Shown: positions 57,793 through 64,000 of the stretch, piece by piece | How the letters are laid out: each line of letters opens with the position of its first letter | Position numbering within the stretch: the stretch's first letter is position 1 | Source: JAJPHU01 sp035553375 | GTDB lineage: Bacteria > Planctomycetota > Planctomycetia > Gemmatales > Gemmataceae | Assembly (NCBI GenBank): GCA_035553375.1 | Contig: DATNCY010000318.1 | Span: forward strand, 1 to 64,000 | DNA: 64,000 nucleotides | Direction: 5' to 3' | Program-made: the position numbers and the translations under genes | Notes under the pieces: generated by a model | What the model saw: the letters and a program-made list of their open reading frames with translations, nothing else | What the model was told of the DNA's origin: nothing | Database searches by the model: none

Positions 57793-59682
57793 CTACAGAA
57801 GAGGATTGAGTAGCGCCCCTAGGGTTGGTGGCTGTTGCAGTGCCGCGAGCGCTGCCTGCTGCGTGGCCGAGTTGCCGGTCAGATTGTGCAGACCCAGCGC
57901 CAGAACCTGCGTACTTTCTACAAAGCCCTCGGGAGTCAGGAAGAACGGGTCGCTGGCAATTTCGTTGCATGTGGACAGCACATCATTCGCCAACCACCAG
58001 GCCAAGGGACTTGATGGCGAGAATCTCGATGGCGAGTTTACGAACAGCGACAGGTCGTAAGCCAGGCGAAACTCCTCTGCCGCCAGGGGAGAACCCAGAA
58101 TGGGCGAGGTCGCGATGGTTTGCAGCAAGTTCAGATCGGCCGCCGGAAGGGTAAGCAACGAGTGCAAGCGGAGTGCGAGATCGAGCTGGTAATTCAGTTC
58201 CTGGTTCCCAAGGAACATGGCCAGGGGCAGCGGGAAGGGCATGTTCACGGGGGTGGGAGCCGGTGGTGGCGGAGTGGGAGCCGGCGTTGTCGTGAAGGTG
58301 AACTGGTCTGCCGGCACAGTCGCCGAGGTGGCACCGGATGAGATAACGGTAACGTCCACCGTTCCCGAACCTGCCGGACTAATGGCCGTGATCGAGGTTG
58401 CCGAGTTGACCGTGAAACCGGCAGCCGGAATTCTGCCGAAGTTGACCGCGGTCACGCCGGTAAAGTCGGTACCGATGATGGTAACCGCCGTGCCGCCGGA
58501 GATCGGGCCAGAGTTCGGGCTGATGCCGGTGACGGTTGGGACGGCCTGGGTCTGGAAGGCGCCGATGTCCGTGGCACCGTTCACGGTGCGCGGAAAGCCA
58601 GTGCCACGCTGGTCATTGGCAAAGCCGTTCGCCGCACCGCTGGCAAGGGCGGCACTGCCCACCGGCAGAGCCAGCGTGGGCGTCGGACCGCCGTTGTTGC
58701 TGGGCGTGAAGGTTGTGAAGCCGGGTGACACGTCGGTCTTGTTGTTAGCCCCCGTAATGGCGGTGATGCCTGTGGTGCTTCCAATCAGGCTGAAGTCCGC
58801 CGCCAGGGTAGAGCCATTATCCTGGTTGATGTCGGGCGCGGCATTGTTCATGTCGGTGTTTTGGGCGACGATCGTGCTGTTCAAGGTGAGCGTGTTGCCG
58901 GAGAAGTTCACCTCGGAGATGCCGCCGCCACGCGTGCTGTTGGGTGCGCTGTTGCCCGCGATAGTGCTGTTCTTGATGGTCGCCGTGTTGGTACCCCAGA
59001 GATAAATCCCGCCGCCGCCCAGGCTGCCCGTCGCGGTGTTGCCGACGATGGTACTCTCGTAAATGTTCTCCGTGCCGCCGTTGTTCACGCCGATCCCGCC
59101 GCCGTAGCCGGTGGTCGTGTTGCCGGAGATGGTGCTGTACCCGATCGTCAGTGTTGCGGGGGTTTGGAGGAAGATAGCCCCCGCGTGATAGCCGTTACTA
59201 TTGGTGTTGTTGAAGCCCATGATCACCGACCGGAGGAGGGTCAAGTCGGAGTTGTTATCGAAAATGGCCTCTTCGGTACTGCCGGTGGTGTTGGACAGGG
59301 TGACACCGGAAATCGTCGTCGGGTTCGTACCGCTGGCGATACTGAAGACCCGATTGTTCCCAGTCGCGGGGGTGATGGTCAGCAAGTTGGCCCCAGGGCC
59401 GTCAATCTCAAGGGGCGCAGTCACGTTCATCTGACTGGTGAGGTTGATGGTCTGAGGGGTGCTGAACAGGTTGCTGAACTGGATCGTGTAGCCGCCGTTG
59501 GCATTCGACTGGGCGACTTCAAACGGCAACGACCCGGGCGAGGCGACGTCGCCGCTGGTGTTCGTGACCGTGACTGTTGTCGGCACAATGCGCGATTCCA
59601 GTGCCTCAAGTTCCAGACGAACGAGTTTCTTGGTGTTGGTCTTGGGGGAACGGGACGCACGGCGAAACAATCCAGGAAGCAT
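57793..59682 (-). CDS. Beta-helix surface protein with an IPT/TIG domain
   Basis: 629 residues. The N-terminal motif LVRLELEALESRIVPTTVTV is the planctomycete L-E-x-L-E-x-R-x-x-P signature found on large surface proteins in place of a classical signal peptide. Residues 50-340 are a right-handed parallel beta-helix with polymorphic-membrane-protein-like turns (STISGNTTTGYGGGIGVNNG, STIVGNTATGSLGGGGIYLW). Residues 385-465 form an IPT/TIG immunoglobulin-like domain (VTGISPNSGPISGGTAVTII). A proline stretch then leads to an alpha-helical C-terminus. Probably exported and adhesive or structural. ATG 59682. Confidence 0.82.
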   Translation of the reverse strand: MLPGLFRRASRSPKTNTKKLVRLELEALESRIVPTTVTVTNTSGDVASPGSLPFEVAQSNANGGYTIQFSNLFSTPQTINLTSQMNVTAPLEIDGPGANLLTITPATGNNRVFSIASGTNPTTISGVTLSNTTGSTEEAIFDNNSDLTLLRSVIMGFNNTNSNGYHAGAIFLQTPATLTIGYSTISGNTTTGYGGGIGVNNGGTENIYESTIVGNTATGSLGGGGIYLWGTNTATIKNSTIAGNSAPNSTRGGGISEVNFSGNTLTLNSTIVAQNTDMNNAAPDINQDNGSTLAADFSLIGSTTGITAITGANNKTDVSPGFTTFTPSNNGGPTPTLALPVGSAALASGAANGFANDQRGTGFPRTVNGATDIGAFQTQAVPTVTGISPNSGPISGGTAVTIIGTDFTGVTAVNFGRIPAAGFTVNSATSITAISPAGSGTVDVTVISSGATSATVPADQFTFTTTPAPTPPPPAPTPVNMPFPLPLAMFLGNQELNYQLDLALRLHSLLTLPAADLNLLQTIATSPILGSPLAAEEFRLAYDLSLFVNSPSRFSPSSPLAWWLANDVLSTCNEIASDPFFLTPEGFVESTQVLALGLHNLTGNSATQQAALAALQQPPTLGALLNPLL

Positions 59683-59917
59683 GAGGCACCTTCGGAATCA
59701 GAGGTCAATGACGCGGTGAGCGCGATCCATACAGTCGTTGAAAGGGGTGCAAGGGTGGGAGGGATAGCGCCCCACAAATCACACCCGTAGCGGGGTCGTC
59801 CAAGGTTACCCTGTTTTGCTCGCCGGGCTGGAAAAAAGGAGCAGCCGTGGTCTAACTCCGGGCCGGATTGGATAATCTAAACGCACGGACCTGCACAATC
59901 GGAAGGAAAGGACTCAG

Positions 59918-62077
59918 ATGAAGTTGGACACGGAGCTTTATCGCTTGCCGCTGTGTTTTGACTCCGGCCGGCTGGCGGAAGAAGTGGCGAGCATGGACGA
60001 GACCGCCTGGCAAAGCGTTGCACCGGACGAGTTGGGCGACGTGTCGCTGCCCCTTGTTGCCGGCCGCGCTCACCCGGCTGGCCCGCTGGCCGTGACGCCC
60101 CATCTGGAGCGCTGTCTCTATCTCCGTCAGGTACTGGCTTCCTTGACGTGCGTGCTGGGGTGGACTCGCCTGCTGCGTCTGCCGGGGCCGCAGGATGAGG
60201 GGCATGCCGGGGACATTGGCTATTACCTGTCGCAGCGGCTGGCCATCCATGTCCCCATTCACACGGTGCCCGAGGCACGCTGGATTTGCGCCGACAGGGA
60301 ACACCACCTGGCGGCAGGCGAGGCCTGGGTTGTTGACACCTGGCGTCCGCATTGGCTTCACGTGCCCGACGGCCAACAATGCGTCCACCTGGTCCTGGCG
60401 ACGGTGGGTTCCGATCGTTTGTGGGATCTGATGGCCGAGGGCGAACGTCCCTGTGCCCCACCGCCGCATGAAATCATGACGCCGCGTCGTCTACTGTTCC
60501 AGCCCGAAGCCATGCCGGAGTTGGAGGTGGAGCAGGTCAACTATCCGGTGGTGATGTCGCCGTGGGAACAGGCGAGTCTGATCACTCTGCTCGTGGAAGA
60601 ACTGACACCCTCGCCGCAGGCCGCGGCATCCGCGATGAAGCTGGAGGCCCTTCTGGAACGATTCCATCGCCGGTGGCGCTCGTTGTGGGCGCGCTTCGGC
60701 ACGGACGCTGCCGGCCATCCGGCCTATACCCAGGCCCTGGCGCAGCTGCGCGGACAACTCACGTCGTTCGCCGGTCTGCTGGAGTTGTCCAACGGCGCGG
60801 ACGCCATCGCTTTCCTGGAGAACTGTATCCTGGCTCCCGCCCTGATCGAACCGCGAGAAGCCGCTCCCGCGGTGGTATCGGTTCCTCCCCTGGCGTGCCG
60901 GGAGCATCAACCCGTTGACGATGCGGTCCGAGGTGTTCGCGTGACCACGGCAAGGGATTCGCAACCCTCCATCGCTGCTGGAGCAAGCAGCGTCGCGAAG
61001 CAATCAACGGTGCCCGCCGTCGCGGTGGTCGCGCCGCGCAGCGCGTTCACCAGCAGCTTTCCCGAACTTCTGAATTCGCTCGGTATCTCGCTGCTGGTTT
61101 CGACGTACCAGGCGGGGAAATTGATTGTGGTGCGTGCGGATGGTGCCAGTCTCAACACGCACTTCCGATCCTTCCCCATGCCGATGGGCATTGCCGTGGA
61201 TGGACCGCGCCTGGCGTTGGGAACCGGCGTGCAGGTCTGGCAATTTATCAACCAGCCGGAAATGGCTCGCAAGCTGGAGCCGGCTGGTAAACACGATGCC
61301 TGCTTCGTGCCCCGCGGCAGCCATGTCACGGGCGACATTCGTATTCACGAAATTGCCTGGGCGGAACACGAACTGTGGATGGTCAACACACGCTTTTCCT
61401 GCCTGTGTACTCTGGACCCCCAATGCAGTTTTGTGCCGCGCTGGCGGCCGCCGTTCATCTCGATGTTAGCCCCGGAGGATCGCTGCCATCTCAATGGCAT
61501 GACGCTGGTCGAAGGGCGGCCGCGCTACGTCACCGCCCTGGGACAAACCGACACCCCAGGCGGCTGGCGGCCCAACCGCGCGCACGGCGGCTGTTTGCTT
61601 GAGGTGCCGTCCGGAACGGTCGTTCTGGACAGGCTGTCGATGCCCCATTCACCCCGCTGGCACAATGACCGACTTTGGGTTCTTGAGTCCGGGGTGGGCG
61701 GCCTGGCGTGGCTCAACACCGCCACGGGTCGGCTTGAGACAGTGGCCTTGCTACCCGGCTTCACACGCGGCCTCGACTTCGCGGGACCTTACGCTTTTGT
61801 GGGCTTATCGCTGGTGCGCGAGTCCAGTGTTTTCGGGGGGCTGCCGCTCACCGATCGCTGCCGTGAGCGCAAGTGCGGCGTCTGGGTGGTGGATGTGCGC
61901 GATGGCCGGACGGTAGCGTTCCTTGATTTCGAGCAGGGCGTGCAGGAAATCTTTGCGGTGCAAGTCTTGCCGGGCCTGCGCTATCCTGATGTCTTGCTCC
62001 CCGACGATCCGGCCGTTGCGCACTCTTTCGTCCTCCCCGACGAGACGCTCGTGGAAGTGACATTTCCCCATGCCTGA
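59918..62077 (+). CDS. Fusion: aspartyl-hydroxylase-like domain plus TIGR03032/DUF4915 domain
   Basis: 719 residues. Residues 1-190 resemble Asp/Asn beta-hydroxylases (2-oxoglutarate oxygenases): LAIHVPIHTVPEARW, LAAGEAWVVDTWRPHWLHVP and CVHLVLATVGS. The first iron-binding H-x-D normally before the RIHIP-type strand is not visible (GYYLSQR instead), so activity is doubtful. Residues 380-719 match the TIGR03032 family closely: LLVSTYQAGKLIVVRADG, GDIRIHEIAWAEHELWMVNT, EDRCHLNGM, SMPHSPRWHNDRLWVLESG and LPGFTRGLDFAG, probably a beta-propeller. ATG 59918 follows GGAAGGAAAGG. Function of TIGR03032 proteins is unknown. Confidence 0.82.
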   Translation: MKLDTELYRLPLCFDSGRLAEEVASMDETAWQSVAPDELGDVSLPLVAGRAHPAGPLAVTPHLERCLYLRQVLASLTCVLGWTRLLRLPGPQDEGHAGDIGYYLSQRLAIHVPIHTVPEARWICADREHHLAAGEAWVVDTWRPHWLHVPDGQQCVHLVLATVGSDRLWDLMAEGERPCAPPPHEIMTPRRLLFQPEAMPELEVEQVNYPVVMSPWEQASLITLLVEELTPSPQAAASAMKLEALLERFHRRWRSLWARFGTDAAGHPAYTQALAQLRGQLTSFAGLLELSNGADAIAFLENCILAPALIEPREAAPAVVSVPPLACREHQPVDDAVRGVRVTTARDSQPSIAAGASSVAKQSTVPAVAVVAPRSAFTSSFPELLNSLGISLLVSTYQAGKLIVVRADGASLNTHFRSFPMPMGIAVDGPRLALGTGVQVWQFINQPEMARKLEPAGKHDACFVPRGSHVTGDIRIHEIAWAEHELWMVNTRFSCLCTLDPQCSFVPRWRPPFISMLAPEDRCHLNGMTLVEGRPRYVTALGQTDTPGGWRPNRAHGGCLLEVPSGTVVLDRLSMPHSPRWHNDRLWVLESGVGGLAWLNTATGRLETVALLPGFTRGLDFAGPYAFVGLSLVRESSVFGGLPLTDRCRERKCGVWVVDVRDGRTVAFLDFEQGVQEIFAVQVLPGLRYPDVLLPDDPAVAHSFVLPDETLVEVTFPHA

Positions 62078-62131
62078 CGAATTCCCGCCCCTTGCCAGAT
62101 GGTGTAGCGCGTGTAGAATTGCTATCGGAAA

Positions 62132-62161
62132 TGGCAACCCGCTTGGAAGCGAGTTGCCATA
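62132..62161 (+). terminator. Hairpin downstream of the TIGR03032 gene
   Basis: ATGGCAACCCGCTT and AGCGAGTTGCCAT form a 13-base stem (one G-T pair) with a GG loop, 54 bases after the stop codon. No proper T run follows, so termination is only suggested. Confidence 0.4.
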
Positions 62162-62277
62162 TTCTTGGCCAGTTCACTACCACCGGACCAACCATTGTTG
62201 TTCTGATTCGAGCGAGTGTAAAGACTGGCAAAACAGGTGAAGCGAAATAGTTGTAATTCCCTTCGAGTCAATTATTT

Positions 62278-62366
62278 GGAGAGGTGGCTGAGTGGCCGAT
62301 AGCGCCGGTTTGCTAAACCGGTGTCGGGGTAACACCCGACCACGGGTTCGAATCCCGTCCTCTCCG
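62278..62366 (+). tRNA. tRNA-Ser (anticodon GCU)
   Basis: GGAGAGG pairs with CCTCTCC as acceptor stem. GTGGCTGAGTGGCCGATAGC forms the D arm, the anticodon loop TTTGCTAAA gives GCU for AGC/AGU serine codons, a long variable arm (TGTCGGGGTAACACCCGACC) marks class II, and GGTTCGAATCCC is the T arm. No CCA is encoded. An integrase gene follows 200 bases downstream, and tRNA-Ser genes are common integration targets. Confidence 0.95.
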
Positions 62367-62403
62367 TTTTTCTTCTAATCCTCAACGACGCAAACACTTG
62401 AAA

Positions 62404-62434
62404 GAGCCAGACTTGCGAAAGGCAGTTCTGGCTC
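62404..62434 (+). terminator. Hairpin downstream of tRNA-Ser
   Basis: GAGCCAGA (62404-62411) and TCTGGCTC (62427-62434) form a stem 37 bases after the tRNA. There is no T run, so it is a weak candidate for a processing or termination signal. Confidence 0.35.
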
Positions 62435-62456
62435 CCTTCGTAGGCGTTCTGCCCAT

Positions 62457-62538
62457 TTATCCGAAAAACAGGGTCATTCTTATCCGATAGGTGGTTGTAT
62501 TTTATCCGACTGACCCGTAGAATAGCTTTTTCGGATAA
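62457..62538 (+). promoter_or_regulatory. Phased TTATCCGA sites upstream of the integrase
   Basis: TTATCCGA occurs at 62457-62464, 62480-62487 and 62502-62509 as direct repeats 23 and 22 bases apart, about two helical turns, and inverted as TCGGATAA at 62531-62538. A related GTGGATAA lies at 62551-62558. Spacing and position just before the integrase start suggest binding sites for a repressor, excisionase or integrase arms. Confidence 0.6.
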
Positions 62539-62567
62539 AATCTCCCACCTGTGGATAAGGCGCTCCG

Positions 62568-64000
62568 ATGGCTACACTCGACCTGTCAGGGCAATACCGG
62601 CGTGACTTGGGTTGGAAGCTCACGAGGAGCGGCAAACGGGCGCAGCAGCGTTTCTACCTGGGACGAGACAAGAATACTGCGCAGGTCAGCGAAACCCGCT
62701 TGCAAGCGTTCTGGACTGCCCTGGAAGGGTATTTCGCCAACGAGCGAAAGGGCGAATCACCCCTCTGGGAAGAGTGGAGCCTTGAGATAGCACAGGCCAT
62801 CACCGATGGCAAAATGGTCATAGCTCCGCCCCCTCCTCATGCGGCGCTGGTCGCCCTCTTCCCCGACGACCCTGACATTGTTTCGGCAGCTTGGAAGGAT
62901 ATGCTCCTCCAGCACTTCTCCAGCGTCATCGGCTTTTCGGGCATGGTTGCTGCTGACGGCTACAAGGGACGAGGCGAGTTCGACAAGCCGAAGCCGATCC
63001 ACACCGGCCACACCTTGCATTCGGCCATCGACACCTATGTTGAGTATTTGCACCGTGTCCACAGGACAGCCGAAAACATTGTGTCGCAGACCGGCAAGAA
63101 GCAGGGCGAGCGTGCGGAGAGAATGAAGCGCCACCATCCTGACTTTCCGCTCTATGACCTGACGGCGAAGAAGATTGAAGAGATTTTGTTGTATTGGGGG
63201 AAACGACCCGTTGATGCGAAAAAAAGGCGGTATTCAAGGGATACCTGCAAGAATCAACTGATCCTCATTCGTGCCTTCCTGCGCTGGCTGCACCGGCAGT
63301 CATCCGACATGAAGTGGAAGCTGCCGCCCGACTACCTCTTCCCACGCATCAAGATTGAGTGGCTGGCATCCGAGGTTTCTGGCGAAGTCAAGAAACGCAC
63401 CTTCACCATGAGTGAGGTCGGCATCCTCTGGAAGCACGCCACGCCGCTTGAACGTATCTTCATCGCTCTGGGCCTCAACTGTGGTTTCGGGGCGGCTGAA
63501 ATCGGCACGCTGGCCGAAACGGAAATCAAAGGCAGCGTCATCAAACGGCTGCGTCACAAAACCAAAGTTTTTGGAGCATGGTGGCTCTACCCGATTACTC
63601 GTGATGCCGTAGCATGGGCCAGGAAACGGAAGGAGGTCTTGGGAGTCACATCCGACTACTTGCTCGTTTCCGATTCCGGCAAGCCGTATTGTGCGGTTAC
63701 AGTCGGCAACAACAACAACCAGAAAATCAGAAACTCGTGGAACCGGCTGATTAAGCGTGTACGGCAGAAGCATCCTGAGTTTCCTAGGCTATCTTTCGGC
63801 AAACTTCGGAAAACGTCGGCAAGCTGGATGAGACATGTTGGCGGCGGCGAAATGGCGAGCATCTTCATTGCTCACGGCAAGGCGACTGGCGATACCCTGC
63901 TCGATCTCTATGCCGACCGACAATTTCGCAAGTTGTTCAAGTGCCAAAAGCGAATCTGGAATAAGTTGAAGCATGTTCTGACGGGCGAGTTTCCAGAGCC
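62568..64000 (+). CDS. Phage-type tyrosine recombinase/integrase (partial, runs off the window)
   Basis: At least 477 residues, open to the last base. The N-terminal half has no recognised domain beyond a core-binding-like helical region (LYDLTAKKIEEILLYWGKRP, RAFLRWLHRQSSD). The catalytic part shows LGLNCGFGAAEIGTLAETEI where the box I arginine is expected (Ala instead of Arg), FGKLRKTSASWMRHVG (Arg414), FIAHGKATGD (His436) and LLDLYADRQF (Tyr448, likely nucleophile). The box I variant resembles integrases I associate with planctomycete genomes. It lies 201 bases downstream of tRNA-Ser in the same direction and behind the phased TTATCCGA sites. ATG 62568 is the first in frame. Confidence 0.85.
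   Translation, partial: MATLDLSGQYRRDLGWKLTRSGKRAQQRFYLGRDKNTAQVSETRLQAFWTALEGYFANERKGESPLWEEWSLEIAQAITDGKMVIAPPPPHAALVALFPDDPDIVSAAWKDMLLQHFSSVIGFSGMVAADGYKGRGEFDKPKPIHTGHTLHSAIDTYVEYLHRVHRTAENIVSQTGKKQGERAERMKRHHPDFPLYDLTAKKIEEILLYWGKRPVDAKKRRYSRDTCKNQLILIRAFLRWLHRQSSDMKWKLPPDYLFPRIKIEWLASEVSGEVKKRTFTMSEVGILWKHATPLERIFIALGLNCGFGAAEIGTLAETEIKGSVIKRLRHKTKVFGAWWLYPITRDAVAWARKRKEVLGVTSDYLLVSDSGKPYCAVTVGNNNNQKIRNSWNRLIKRVRQKHPEFPRLSFGKLRKTSASWMRHVGGGEMASIFIAHGKATGDTLLDLYADRQFRKLFKCQKRIWNKLKHVLTGEFPE

Overview
The window looks like a chromosomal segment of a planctomycete, most likely of the Gemmataceae type. The signs are high G+C, eukaryotic-like Ser/Thr kinases, a surface protein with the N-terminal L-E-x-L-E-x-R-x-x-P motif, a secreted cytochrome c/WD40 protein, proteins with pre-peptidase C-terminal (PPC) domains, a FlgM-like mini-protein, and many intergenic palindromes. 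kdsB (CMP-Kdo synthesis) implies a Kdo-containing outer membrane. The genus is not determined here.

Layout. 1-5.7 kb: pdxA, a membrane-anchored probable pseudokinase, a FlgM-like protein, a histidinol-phosphatase-like phosphatase with mtnA seven bases behind it, and a small zinc-ribbon membrane protein. 6.0-15.7 kb: a respiratory operon with a Rieske protein, a b6-type cytochrome b, a subunit-IV-like cytochrome b, a 1582-residue cytochrome with eight CxxCH motifs, and two exported cupredoxin-like proteins. 15.8-21.3 kb: pyrG and kdsB on the minus strand, then alaS. 21.4-28.6 kb: exported proteins (HExxH metallopeptidase, WD40/cytochrome c, PPC protein, beta-propeller-like protein). 28.7-42.3 kb: mainly housekeeping genes (metK, alaC-like aminotransferase, RsbW-like kinase, ACT protein, second Ser/Thr kinase, coaD, class V aminotransferase, site-2 protease, TolC-like protein, argS, rsfS). 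43-52 kb: exported acidic protein, Ntn-type C45-like hydrolase, gingipain-like C25 protease candidate, 7TM inactive transglutaminase and an ATP-grasp ligase. 52-62 kb: an accessory zone with an antitoxin-like gene, an amber-interrupted gene, an NRDE protein, a cytochrome P450, a repeat-invaded GH2-like protein, a broken response regulator, a beta-helix surface protein and a hydroxylase-like/TIGR03032 fusion. 62.3-64 kb: tRNA-Ser(GCU) and a tyrosine integrase running off the window, probably the edge of an integrated element.

How they work together. The Rieske-cytochrome b genes would form a b6f-like quinol-oxidising complex. The cysteine that carries heme c_n in cytochrome b6 appears conserved, and the giant cytochrome and cupredoxins are candidate electron acceptors. 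The transglutaminase-like and ATP-grasp genes match a known conserved pair predicted to act in peptide modification; two predicted cysteine-type hydrolases precede them.

A second theme is the repeats. More than twenty palindromic elements of several families lie in gene gaps. The main family (arms CCAGCCCGCAGCGCCAGCAA and its reverse complement) almost always begins 2-20 bases after a stop codon. In three cases a repeat supplies the stop codon itself, and in a fourth the stop lies at its edge.
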